This document shows positions 15,482 to 24,387 of a stretch of 64,000 nt of DNA, piece after piece. How positions within the stretch are numbered: position 1 is the stretch's first letter; each line of letters opens with the position of its first letter. This stretch comes from Kribbella flavida DSM 17836 (GTDB lineage: Bacteria > Actinomycetota > Actinomycetes > Propionibacteriales > Kribbellaceae). Under the pieces are notes generated by a model. That model was given only the letters and a program-made list of their open reading frames with translations. It made no database searches and was not told the DNA's origin. The stretch is from positions 248,001-312,000 of the forward strand of contig NC_013729.1 in assembly GCF_000024345.1 (NCBI RefSeq), given 5' to 3'. Position numbers and translations under genes: made by a program.

Positions 15482-17517
15482 CCGTGACCGACACTGCAGC
15501 CGAACTTGTTGCGCGCAGCAACAGACTTGGTGCCGACCCGCGGAACACGAACTACGCCGGCGGCAACACCTCCGCCAAGGGCACCGCGACCGACCCGGTG
15601 ACCCAGCAACCGGTCGACCTGGTCTGGGTGAAGGGTTCGGGCGGTGACCTCGGCACCCTCACCGCGGCGGGACTCGCGGTCCTGCGCCAGGACCGGCTGA
15701 ACGCCCTCGTCGACGTCTACCCCGGCGTCGAGCGCGAGGACGAGATGGTCGCCGCGTTCGACTACTGCCTGCACGGCAAGGGCGGCGCGGCGCCGTCGAT
15801 CGACACCGCCATGCACGGCCTGGTGGACGCGCCGCACGTCGACCACCTGCACCCTGACTCCGGAATCGCGCTGGCGACCGCCGCGGACGGCGAGAAGCTG
15901 ACCGCCGAGTGCTTCGGCGGCCGGGTGGTCTGGGTGCCGTGGCGGCGACCTGGCTTCCAGCTCGGACTGGACATCGCGCAGGTGAAGCGGGACAACCCGC
16001 AGGCGATCGGCGTCATCCTGGGCGGCCACGGCATCACCGCCTGGGGTGACACCTCGGCGGAGTGCGAGGCGAACTCGCTGGAGATCATCCGGACGGCCGA
16101 GCGGTTCCTGGCCGAGCGGGGCAAGGCCGAGCCGTTCGGCGCGGTCGTGCCCGGGTTCGAGGCGCTGCCGACCGAGCAGCGTCGGCAGCGCGCCGCGGCG
16201 CTGGCGCCGGTGATCCGGGGCCTGGCCTCGACGGGCAACCCGCAGGTCGGGCACTTCAACGACGACGACGTGGTGCTGGAGTTCACCGCGCGCGAGAAGC
16301 TCGCCGAGCTGGCCGCGTTGGGCACGTCCTGCCCCGACCACTTCCTTCGGACCAAGGTCCGGCCGCTCGTGCTCGACCTGCCGCCGGCCGCGCCCCTGGA
16401 GGAGGCGGTCACGCGGCTCAAGGAGCTGCACCTGCAGTACCGCGAGGACTACGCCGCCTACTACGACCGGCATGCCGAGCCCGACAGCCCGCCGATGCGG
16501 GGTGCGGATCCGGCGGTCGTGCTGGTGCCCGGCGTCGGCATGTTCAGCTTCGGCAAGGACAAGCAGACCGCGCGCGTGGCCGGCGAGTTCTACGTGAACG
16601 CGATCAACGTGATGCGAGGCGCCGAGGCGGTCTCCAGCTACGCGCCGATCGACGAGCGGGAGAAGTTCCGGATCGAGTACTGGGCGCTGGAGGAGGCGAA
16701 GCTGCAGCGGATGCCGAAGCCGAAGCCGCTGGCCACCCGGATCGCGTTCGTCACCGGCGGCGGCTCCGGCATCGGCAAGGCGATCGCGCACCGGCTGGCC
16801 GCCGAGGGCGCCTGCGTGGTGGTGGCCGACCTCGACACCGCCGCGGCCGAGGCGGTGGCCAAGGAGATCGGCGGCCCGGATCAGGCGATCGCGGTCGGCG
16901 CGGACGTGTCGAGCGAGGCGGCCGTCGCCGCGGCGTTCGAGCAGGCGGTGCTGGCGTTCGGCGGGGTCGACCTGGTGGTCAACAACGCCGGCCTGTCGAT
17001 CTCGAAGCCGCTGCTGGAAACCACCGAGAAGGACTGGGACCTGCAGCACGACGTGATGGCCAAGGGCTCGTTCCTGGTCTCCCGGGCCGCCGCGAAGGTG
17101 CTGATCGACCAGGCGATCGGCGGCGACATCGTCTACATCTCCAGCAAGAACGCGGTCTTCGCCGGGCCGAACAACGTCGCCTACGGTGCCGCCAAGGCGG
17201 ACCAGGCACACCAGGTCCGGCTGCTCGCGGCCGAGCTCGGTGGCCACGGCATCCGGGTCAACGGCGTGAACCCGGACGGCGTCGTGCGCGGGTCCGGCAT
17301 CTTCGCCAAGGGCTGGGGTGCGCAGCGGGCCGCGGTGTACGGCGTACCGGAGTCCGAGCTGGGCGCGTTCTACGCGCAGCGGACGCTGCTCAAGCGGGAG
17401 GTGCTGCCGGAGCACGTCGCGGCCGCCGTGTTCGCTCTCGCGGGTGGCGACCTGTCCCACACGACCGGGCTGCACGTGCCGGTGGACGCGGGCGTCGCCG
17501 CCGCGTTCCTGCGCTGA
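15478..17517 (+). CDS. rhaD: Bifunctional rhamnulose-1-phosphate aldolase / lactaldehyde dehydrogenase
   Basis: 679 residues with two enzymes in one chain (also called RhaEW). The N-terminal class II aldolase domain (about 1-410) has the Zn-ligand regions HVDHLHPDSG and LGGHGITAWG; it splits L-rhamnulose-1-phosphate to DHAP and L-lactaldehyde. The C-terminal SDR domain (about 420-679) carries VTGGGSGIGKAIA, NNAG, Ser in IVYISSKNA, and the YGAAK catalytic pair; it oxidises lactaldehyde to lactate with NAD(P). ATG 15478 overlaps the isomerase stop, but GTG 15484 is better spaced from GGGGAG (15471-15476) and may be the true start. Fusion couples release and oxidation of the toxic aldehyde. Confidence 0.94.
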   Translation: MTVTDTAAELVARSNRLGADPRNTNYAGGNTSAKGTATDPVTQQPVDLVWVKGSGGDLGTLTAAGLAVLRQDRLNALVDVYPGVEREDEMVAAFDYCLHGKGGAAPSIDTAMHGLVDAPHVDHLHPDSGIALATAADGEKLTAECFGGRVVWVPWRRPGFQLGLDIAQVKRDNPQAIGVILGGHGITAWGDTSAECEANSLEIIRTAERFLAERGKAEPFGAVVPGFEALPTEQRRQRAAALAPVIRGLASTGNPQVGHFNDDDVVLEFTAREKLAELAALGTSCPDHFLRTKVRPLVLDLPPAAPLEEAVTRLKELHLQYREDYAAYYDRHAEPDSPPMRGADPAVVLVPGVGMFSFGKDKQTARVAGEFYVNAINVMRGAEAVSSYAPIDEREKFRIEYWALEEAKLQRMPKPKPLATRIAFVTGGGSGIGKAIAHRLAAEGACVVVADLDTAAAEAVAKEIGGPDQAIAVGADVSSEAAVAAAFEQAVLAFGGVDLVVNNAGLSISKPLLETTEKDWDLQHDVMAKGSFLVSRAAAKVLIDQAIGGDIVYISSKNAVFAGPNNVAYGAAKADQAHQVRLLAAELGGHGIRVNGVNPDGVVRGSGIFAKGWGAQRAAVYGVPESELGAFYAQRTLLKREVLPEHVAAAVFALAGGDLSHTTGLHVPVDAGVAAAFLR

Positions 17518-17547
17518 GCCCGCACCCTGTGCCGAGGAGGACCTTGT

Positions 17548-19011
17548 ATGTGGAGCACTAACCCGACGCGCTCGGTCGACGGGAACGGGCTGCTGCCGTG
17601 GGTCGAGCCGCGCAGGACGCGGATCGGCCTGGTGGCCGGCGGCCTCGGCGCGTACTGGCCGCAGTTCCCGGAGCTGCTGCCGCAGCTGCAGGCGTCGGCG
17701 CGACGGGTCTCCGAGCGGTTCGCCGAGTTCGACTGCGAGGTCGTCGACGCCGGCTTCATCTCGGACGCCCAGGAGGGTGCCGCGGCCGCGGAGAAGCTCC
17801 GGCTCGCGGACTGCGACCTGATCGTCGGCTTCCTGACGACCTACATGACGGCGTCGATGCTGGTACCGGTCGCCCAGCGCAGCGGTGCACCCGTGCTGCT
17901 GCTCAACCTGCAGCCCACCGAGGCGATGGACCACGCGACCTTCGACACCGGAGCCTGGCTCGCGTACTGCGGTGCCTGTCCGCTGCCGGAGATGGCGAAC
18001 GCGTTCGAACGGTGCGGGATCGACTTCCGCTCCGTGTCCGGCTACCTGGAGGACGAGCGGGCCTGGGACCGGATCGGCCGCTGGCTGCGGGCGGCCGGCG
18101 TCCGGGCGGCGCTGCGGCACGGGCGGCACGGCCTGCTCGGGCATCTTTACCCCGGCATGATGGACGTGATCACGGATCCGACCCTGGTGTCCGCGCAGCT
18201 CGGTGGGCACGTGGAGATCCTGGAGATCGACGACCTGCGGGTCCGGGTGGAGAAGGTGACCCCGGCCGAGACCGAGGCCCGGATGAAGGTCGCCCAGGAC
18301 GTCTTCACGCTCGACGAGTCGGTGGTCGAGCACGACTTCCGCTGGGGAGCGACGGTCTCGGTCGCGCTGGACCGGCTGGTCGAGGACTTCGAGCTGGACT
18401 CGCTGGCGTACTACCACCGCGGGCTCGACGGGGAGACGCACGAGCGGGTCGCGGCCGGCATGATTCTGGGCGCGTCGCTGCTGACGGCCCGCGGGGTGCC
18501 GGCCGCCGGCGAGTACGAGCTGCGCACGTCGCTGGCGATGCTGATGATGCACAAGCTCGGCGGTGGCGGGTCCTTCACCGAGCTGCAGGCGCTGAACTTC
18601 CACGACAACGTGGTCGAGATGGGCCACGACGGGCCGGCGCACCTGGCGATCAGCTCGGCCAAGCCGTTGCTGCGCGGTCTCGGCGTCTACCACGGCAAGC
18701 GCGGCTGGGGCGTCTCGGTCGAGTTCGACGTGGCGCACGGGCCGGTCACCGCGCTCGGCCTCGGTCAGCTGCGTGACGGTTCCTTCAAAATGATCGCCTC
18801 CGAAGGCACTGTCGTTCCCGGCCCTCTGCTGCAGATCGGCAACACGACCAGCCGCGTCGACTTCGGCTGCGACCCCGGCGAGTGGACCGACGCCTGGTCG
18901 GCCTCCGGCGTCGCCCACCACTGGGCCCTCGGCACCGGCCACAGGGTCCCCGAGCTGAAGGCCACCGCCAGCCTGCTGCACCTCCCGCTGGAGGTCGTCG
19001 ACCCCAGCTGA
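17548..19011 (+). CDS. L-fucose/L-arabinose isomerase family protein
   Basis: 487 residues, a sugar-isomerase-fold protein related to FucI and AraA. The N-terminal Rossmann-like domains (RRTRIGLVAGGLGAYWPQF, LIVGFLTTYMTASMLVPVAQ) and a C-terminal domain with conserved probable metal ligands (FTELQAL, VVEMGHDGPAH, and AHH near the end) are intact, so it is probably catalytic. Its job in a locus that already has RhaI is unclear: it could act on another deoxy sugar released by rhamnosidases (L-fucose, L-arabinose) or serve as a second rhamnose isomerase. GTATG context: ATG 17548 with GAGGAGG upstream. It lies between the aldolase and kinase genes, in the same operon. Confidence 0.82.
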   Translation: MWSTNPTRSVDGNGLLPWVEPRRTRIGLVAGGLGAYWPQFPELLPQLQASARRVSERFAEFDCEVVDAGFISDAQEGAAAAEKLRLADCDLIVGFLTTYMTASMLVPVAQRSGAPVLLLNLQPTEAMDHATFDTGAWLAYCGACPLPEMANAFERCGIDFRSVSGYLEDERAWDRIGRWLRAAGVRAALRHGRHGLLGHLYPGMMDVITDPTLVSAQLGGHVEILEIDDLRVRVEKVTPAETEARMKVAQDVFTLDESVVEHDFRWGATVSVALDRLVEDFELDSLAYYHRGLDGETHERVAAGMILGASLLTARGVPAAGEYELRTSLAMLMMHKLGGGGSFTELQALNFHDNVVEMGHDGPAHLAISSAKPLLRGLGVYHGKRGWGVSVEFDVAHGPVTALGLGQLRDGSFKMIASEGTVVPGPLLQIGNTTSRVDFGCDPGEWTDAWSASGVAHHWALGTGHRVPELKATASLLHLPLEVVDPS

Positions 19012-19071
19012 CCACCGCGCCGCCCGAGGACGACCCGCTGCATCACCTGTCAGAGAAGGAGCTTCGCCGCC

Positions 19072-20520
19072 ATGAGCCTTCGGTTGGCCGCGGTTGATCT
19101 CGGTGCGTCCAGCGGCCGGGTGATGGTCGGTCGCGTCGGTCCGGACACGCTGGAGCTCAGTGAGGTCCACCGGTTCTCCAACGGCCCGGTCCGGGTCCAG
19201 GGGACGCTGCACTGGGACATCCTGCGCCTCTACCAGGAGACTCTCGCCGGCCTCGGCGAAGCCGCCCGCACCGGACCGCTCGACGGGCTCGGGATCGACT
19301 CCTGGGCGGTCGACTACGGGCTGCTCGACGCCGAAGGCCGCCTGCTCGGCAACCCGGTGCACTACCGCGACTCCCGGACCGACGGCGTGATGGACGGCGT
19401 GCTGCGCAAGATCCCCGCCGAGGACCTGTACGCGGTCACCGGGCTCCAGCAACTCCCGTTCAACACCATCTACCAACTCGTCGCCGAGCGCGCCCTCGAT
19501 CGCGCGACGAGCCTGTTGCTCATCCCCGACCTGCTCAGCTACTGGCTCACCGGTGTCGCCGGCGCCGAGGCAACCAACGCCTCCACCACCCAGCTGTACG
19601 ACGTACGCTTCCGCACCTGGAGCGCCGACCTGGCTGGGCGCATCGGCGTACCCCTCGAGCTACTGCCCCCACTGCGTGAGCCCGGTCAGGTGATCGGGCC
19701 GGTTCTTCCGGAGGTGGCCGAGGAGACCGGGCTCGACGCCACGACACCCGTCATCGCGGTCGGTTCCCACGACACGGCCTCGTCGGTGGTCGCGGTGCCG
19801 GCGGCCGCGGGTGATCGGTTCGCGTACATCTCCTCCGGCACCTGGTCGCTGGTCGGGCTGGAGCTGCCCGAGCCGGTGCTCACCCCGGCGGCCCAGGAGG
19901 CGAACTTCACCAACGAGGGTGGCGTCGACGGCCGGACGCGCTTCCTCAAGAACGTGATGGGCCTGTGGATCCTGCAGGAGTGCCTGCGGGTGTGGGGGAC
20001 CGACGACCTGGTGCAGCTGCTGAAGGGTGCCGCGGACGTTCCCGCCTTCGGCGTCCTGGTCGATCCGGACCATCCGTCGTTCCTTGCGCCAGGCAACATG
20101 CCGGCCCGGATCGCGGAGTTCTGCGCTCAGTCCGGGCAGGAGCCGCCGACGTCGCGCGCCGTGATCGTGCGGTGCGTGCTGGAGAGTCTGGCGCTGGCCT
20201 ACCGACGGACGTTGCGGCGCGCGCAGCAGGTGGCCGGGCGTGAGGTCGACGTCGTGCACGTGATCGGGGGCGGCTCGCAGAACGAGCTGCTCTGCCAGCT
20301 GACCGCAGACGCCTGCGGGGTGCCGGTGCTCGCCGGTCCCGTCGAGGCGTCCGCGCTGGGCAACGTGCTGGTCCAGGCACGCGCCCTGGGGGAACCGTTG
20401 CCGGACCTGGACGCGATGCGTGCGCTGGTCCGCGCGACCCATCGACTGCGGCGCTACGAGCCGCAAGGTAGACCGGCCGACTGGGACGCCGCCGAGTCCC
20501 GGGTGTTCGGAACCAGGTGA
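19072..20520 (+). CDS. rhaB: Rhamnulokinase
   Basis: 482 residues of the FGGY carbohydrate kinase family. The ATPase-fold start LAAVDLGASSGRVMVG, the substrate region DSWAVDYGLLD, HYRDSRTDG (typical of rhamnulokinase), the second-domain AVGSHDTASSVVAVP, SSGTWSLVGLELPEP and the ATP-binding HVIGGGSQNELLCQLTADAC are all visible. It phosphorylates L-rhamnulose at C1, producing the substrate of the aldolase encoded upstream. ATG 19072 follows AGAAGGAG. The HTH gene at 20525 starts 4 nt after its stop. Confidence 0.95.
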   Translation: MSLRLAAVDLGASSGRVMVGRVGPDTLELSEVHRFSNGPVRVQGTLHWDILRLYQETLAGLGEAARTGPLDGLGIDSWAVDYGLLDAEGRLLGNPVHYRDSRTDGVMDGVLRKIPAEDLYAVTGLQQLPFNTIYQLVAERALDRATSLLLIPDLLSYWLTGVAGAEATNASTTQLYDVRFRTWSADLAGRIGVPLELLPPLREPGQVIGPVLPEVAEETGLDATTPVIAVGSHDTASSVVAVPAAAGDRFAYISSGTWSLVGLELPEPVLTPAAQEANFTNEGGVDGRTRFLKNVMGLWILQECLRVWGTDDLVQLLKGAADVPAFGVLVDPDHPSFLAPGNMPARIAEFCAQSGQEPPTSRAVIVRCVLESLALAYRRTLRRAQQVAGREVDVVHVIGGGSQNELLCQLTADACGVPVLAGPVEASALGNVLVQARALGEPLPDLDAMRALVRATHRLRRYEPQGRPADWDAAESRVFGTR

Positions 20521-20524
20521 TCCG

Positions 20525-20851
20525 ATGACCGTCCTGCACAACGAGACCCGGCCACGTCCGGAGCTGAGCGACCTCGCCCGGGCGTCCGAGCACTGCGGGT
20601 TCCTCCGGGCCACCCACCAGTGTGGGCTGCCGCGGGCGACGCCCGAGCCGGCCCTGCCACGAGAGATCAGCCACGAAGACCTCAAGCTGCTGCGGCTGCT
20701 CGCCACCGGGCTGCCGATGGACGCGGTGGCCCGCCGGCTCGATCTGTCCGAGCGGACCGTCCGCCGCCGAACCAGGGCCGCCTGCGACCGCCTCGGCTTC
20801 GGCACCGCCATCGAAGCGATCGTCTGGGCGGCCCACCGCGGCCTGCTCTGA
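20525..20851 (+). CDS. Small LuxR-type HTH protein in the rhamnose operon
   Basis: 108 residues. The C-terminal half (about 46-108) is a LuxR/GerE-like HTH: EDLKLLRLLATGLPMDAVAR, LDLSERTVRRRTRAACDRLG, TAIEAIVWAAHRGLL. There is no receiver or ligand domain; the N-terminal 45 residues hold an imperfect repeat (CGFLRAT, CGLPRAT). Such orphan HTH proteins occur widely in actinobacteria. ATG 20525 is 4 nt behind the rhaB stop, with no space for a promoter, so it is probably co-transcribed with the rhamnose genes and could regulate them or the adjacent rhamnosidase gene. Its role is not known. Confidence 0.75.
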   Translation: MTVLHNETRPRPELSDLARASEHCGFLRATHQCGLPRATPEPALPREISHEDLKLLRLLATGLPMDAVARRLDLSERTVRRRTRAACDRLGFGTAIEAIVWAAHRGLL

Positions 20852-21043
20852 CCGCCTCGCCTGCTTCGTGCCACGCTCGTCCGCCTGAACGCCGACCCTG
20901 ACTCGACCGCCGAGCGGCGGCCGACCCCGTCCCGTCGCTCAACCTCCGCGACGGGCCGCCGCTTCCGGGCAGCCCGTCCGGCCGCACCGCGCACGCCACG
21001 TTCCTCCCCTGCAGATCGCCCCGTCTCGTGAGGAGTCCGCCCG

Positions 21044-24000
21044 ATGTCGTTCCGTACCCGTTTCGGCTGCCTGCTGGCCGCCGTCCTGCTGCTGACCCCG
21101 TTGGTCCCCGCCACCGGTTCGCCACCCGCGACCCGGGAAACGCTGCAAGTCCGCAACCTGAAGACCAACAACCTGACCAACCCGCTCGGCGTCCCCGGGA
21201 CGCCACCGCGCCTCAGCTGGCAGCTCGACGGCGACCGCCGCGGCATCACCCAGAGCCGCTACCAGATCCGCGTCGCATCCACACCGGCCAAGACTGCCCG
21301 GCCGGACATCTGGGACAGCGGCGTCGTCCGCTCGACGGACTCCATCGAGGTCCCGTACGGCGGCCCCGCACTGACCACCGGTACGGCGTACCACTGGACC
21401 GTCCGGGTCTGGGACGACGCCGGCAAGGCGTCCGCGTGGTCGCCGGTCGCGACCTTCGAGACCGGTCCCCTGCGGCCGGGCGATTGGCAGGGCGACTGGA
21501 TCGGCGCCGACAACCAGCCCGGACCCGAGTGGACCGACACCACCATCGACGCGGACGTGACGCTGGTGAAGGACGCCCTCGGCGTCTTCTTCCGCGGCCG
21601 CGGTGGAGTCGGGTACATGTGGCAGCTCAACCAGCTCACCCCGGACAAACCCTTGCTCCGGCCGCACGTCCGCCAACCCGGAGGCGGGTACGTGCTGCTC
21701 GGTGAGATCCCGCTCGCCGCGGGGACGGACCTGAAGCAGCGGCACCACCTCCGCATCACGGTCGCCGGGCGGACCATCACCACCTGGCTCGACGGCGTCC
21801 AGGTCGACAGCCGCGAACGCTCCGACCACAACGCGCCGGGTGTGGTCGGTTTCCGCACCGACGGCGCGGAGCACGGCGTCGTGCACAGCCTCAAGGTCAC
21901 CAACGTTGCCGGCGAGGTGCTGGTCGACACCGCCTTCCCGGCCGGCGACCAGACCTTCCCGGACGGGACCGTCAGGGCCGAGGGCGGCCTGCAGGTGAAG
22001 GGCACCACCGACCTGTGGCTGCCCGGCAAGCCGATCCCGGTGTTCCGCAAGGCGATCTCGTTGCCGAAAGCAAAAAAGGTCGCCTCGGCGCGGATCGACG
22101 CCGCCGCCCAGGGCATCTACGAGCTGACCGTGAACGGCCGCAAGGCGGGCGACCACCAGCTGGCACCCGGCTGGACGGACTACGCACGGCGGATCCAGTC
22201 GCAGACGTACGACGTCACGAAGTTGCTGAAGAGCGGTGCCAACACGCTCGGGGCGGAAGTCGCGCCGGGCTGGTTCACCGGCAACCTGGCGATGTTCGGC
22301 CCGAACAAGTACGGCACCGACACCGCGTTCATCGCCCAGCTCCGGGTCACCTACACCGACGGCACGGCGGACGTGTTCGCCACCGACTCGAGCTGGCAGA
22401 CCGCGCCCGGCGCCGTACGGGTGGCCGATCTGCTCAACGGGGAGAGCTACGACGCGCGGCGGACCGCGTCGGAGTGGGTGCCGGCGCAGGTCCGGCCGAG
22501 TGCCACCGCGAAGATCGTGCCGCAGACGGACCAGCCGGTCCGGGTGACGCAGGAGCTGAAGGCACGCGCCATCCCGTCGCCGACGCCCGGGGCGTACCTC
22601 TACGACCTCGGCCAGAACATGGTCGGCATCGCCCGGCTGACCCTGCACGGGAGGCCCGGCCAGACGGTGAAGATCCGGTACGGCGAGGTGCTCAATCCCG
22701 ACGGCACGCTCTACACCGACAACCTGCGCTCGGCGAAGGCGACCGACCACTACACCTTCGCCACCAGCCGACCGGAGACCTACCAACCCCGGTTCACCTT
22801 CCACGGCTTCCGGTACGTCGAGGTCAGTGGGCTGCCCACGGCGCCGCCGGCCAGCGCGATCGTCGGTGTGGTCCTCGGCACCGACGCCGAGCAGGTGAAC
22901 GAGTTCCGGACCAATTCACCGCTGGTGAACCAGCTGCACAGCAACATCGTCTGGGGCCAGCGTGGCAACTTCCTCTCCATCCCGACCGACACCCCGGCCC
23001 GGGACGAGCGGATGGGCTGGACCGGCGACATCAACGTGTTCGCCCGGACCGCGGTCTACAACCTGGATTCGCAGGCCTTCCTGACCAAGTGGCTGCAGGA
23101 CCTGCGCGACACCCAGCGCGCGGACGGCGCGTACGCGAGCGTCGCGCCGACCGTGCCGAACTCCTTCGACGGCGGCATGGGCAACGCCGGCTGGGCCGAC
23201 GCCGGGGTGAACGTGCCGTGGACGCTGTGGCAGGCGTACGGCGACACCTCGGTGATCCGGCAGCACTACGCCTCGATGACCCGGTACGTCGACTACCTCG
23301 TCGCCAGCTCGAACGGGCTGATCAGGGGCGGCGGCGACTACGGCGACTGGCTGAACCTGGACGACCCGACGCCGGGTGAGCTGATCGGGACGTCGTTCGT
23401 CGCGAAAGGCGCGCGCCAGCTGAGCCAGATGGCGGCCGCGATCGGTCACACCGCGGACGCGGCGAAGTACCAGCGGGTGTACGAGGACGTGCGGGCGGCG
23501 TTCGCGGCACGGTTCGTGGCGGCGGACGGCAAGGTGGGGTCGGACAGCCAGACCGGCTACATCCTCGCCTTCACGAGCGACCTCGTGCCGGCCGACCGGA
23601 TCGCGGCCGCGGGTGAGCACTTCGCCGCGACGATCCTGCGCCGGGACACGCACTTGTCCACCGGGTTCCTCGGCGTGGACGGGCTGCTGCCGGTGCTGAC
23701 GAAGATCGGCCGCACGGACCTGGCGTACCGGCTGCTGCAGAACACCTCGTACCCGTCCTGGGGCTACGAGATCGGCAAGGGTGCGACCACGATCTGGGAG
23801 CGGTGGAACTCGATCAACCCCGACGGCACCTTCAACGACGTCGGGATGAACTCGTTCAACCACTACGCGTACGGCGCGGTCGGGGAGTGGATGTACCGGA
23901 CGCTGGCCGGGCTGTCCGCGGCCGAGCCCGGGTACCGCAAGGCGCTGATCGCACCGACCCCGGGCGACGGGATCGACACCGCCCAGCTGCGCCACCGGAC

Positions 24001-24241
24001 GCCGTACGGCGAGGTCGGTAGCCAGTGGCGGCGGCTGGCGGACGGGCGGTTCACGCTGGAGGTCGAGGTGCCGGCGAACACGACGGCGACCGTGCGGCTG
24101 CCGGCGGCCGAGGCTCGCCAGATCACCGAGAGCGGGCGGGCGTTGAGCCGCGCGGTAGGCGTCAGCGGGGTGGTCGACGAGGGCACGACGGTCGCACTGA
24201 CGGTCGGCTCGGGCAACTACCGGTTTGCTGTTCGCCCCTGA
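21044..24241 (+). CDS. Secreted GH78 alpha-L-rhamnosidase
   Basis: 1065 residues. A Sec signal peptide (about 1-25, CLLAAVLLLTPLVPATGSPP) directs export. Beta-sandwich domains follow (PRLSWQLDGDRRGITQSRYQ; AYHWTVRVWDDAGKASAWSP), with an inserted concanavalin-like domain (about 160-300), then the GH78 (alpha/alpha)6 catalytic barrel. DTPARDERMGWTGDINVFAR carries the catalytic acid region, and GATTIWERWNSINPDG the second catalytic Glu region; a C-terminal beta domain closes it. It releases terminal L-rhamnose from plant or microbial polymers and glycosides outside the cell, feeding the importer. ATG 21044 has GTGAGGAG upstream. It lies downstream of the rhamnose operon on the same strand. Confidence 0.94.
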   Translation: MSFRTRFGCLLAAVLLLTPLVPATGSPPATRETLQVRNLKTNNLTNPLGVPGTPPRLSWQLDGDRRGITQSRYQIRVASTPAKTARPDIWDSGVVRSTDSIEVPYGGPALTTGTAYHWTVRVWDDAGKASAWSPVATFETGPLRPGDWQGDWIGADNQPGPEWTDTTIDADVTLVKDALGVFFRGRGGVGYMWQLNQLTPDKPLLRPHVRQPGGGYVLLGEIPLAAGTDLKQRHHLRITVAGRTITTWLDGVQVDSRERSDHNAPGVVGFRTDGAEHGVVHSLKVTNVAGEVLVDTAFPAGDQTFPDGTVRAEGGLQVKGTTDLWLPGKPIPVFRKAISLPKAKKVASARIDAAAQGIYELTVNGRKAGDHQLAPGWTDYARRIQSQTYDVTKLLKSGANTLGAEVAPGWFTGNLAMFGPNKYGTDTAFIAQLRVTYTDGTADVFATDSSWQTAPGAVRVADLLNGESYDARRTASEWVPAQVRPSATAKIVPQTDQPVRVTQELKARAIPSPTPGAYLYDLGQNMVGIARLTLHGRPGQTVKIRYGEVLNPDGTLYTDNLRSAKATDHYTFATSRPETYQPRFTFHGFRYVEVSGLPTAPPASAIVGVVLGTDAEQVNEFRTNSPLVNQLHSNIVWGQRGNFLSIPTDTPARDERMGWTGDINVFARTAVYNLDSQAFLTKWLQDLRDTQRADGAYASVAPTVPNSFDGGMGNAGWADAGVNVPWTLWQAYGDTSVIRQHYASMTRYVDYLVASSNGLIRGGGDYGDWLNLDDPTPGELIGTSFVAKGARQLSQMAAAIGHTADAAKYQRVYEDVRAAFAARFVAADGKVGSDSQTGYILAFTSDLVPADRIAAAGEHFAATILRRDTHLSTGFLGVDGLLPVLTKIGRTDLAYRLLQNTSYPSWGYEIGKGATTIWERWNSINPDGTFNDVGMNSFNHYAYGAVGEWMYRTLAGLSAAEPGYRKALIAPTPGDGIDTAQLRHRTPYGEVGSQWRRLADGRFTLEVEVPANTTATVRLPAAEARQITESGRALSRAVGVSGVVDEGTTVALTVGSGNYRFAVRP

Positions 24242-24291
24242 GGCTTCGTAGGTCGCGCGCCGGCTGATCGAAGGCCGGCGGTGAGCGGCTT

Positions 24292-24324
24292 CCGGGGGCC
24301 TGGGGCAGTCGTCCAGGCCCCCGG
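24292..24324 (+). terminator. Terminator after the rhamnosidase gene
   Basis: A perfect 12-bp stem CCGGGGGCCTGG (24292-24303) / CCAGGCCCCCGG (24313-24324) with a 9-nt loop, about 50 nt after the stop codon. It closes the rhamnose locus. Confidence 0.8.
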
Positions 24325-24387
24325 CAACGTTAGCCGGCGGAACGGCTCGGGTACCGGGTTGCGCGGACATCGAGCCTAGGAGGAGTG

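Noticed and set aside
15421-19476. 1351-codon open frame on the minus strand
   Set aside because: It lies antisense to rhaI, the aldolase gene, the isomerase-like gene and the start of rhaB. Its sequence is Arg/Val/Gly/Asp/Gln-rich with no domain, as expected from antisense reading of high-GC codons.
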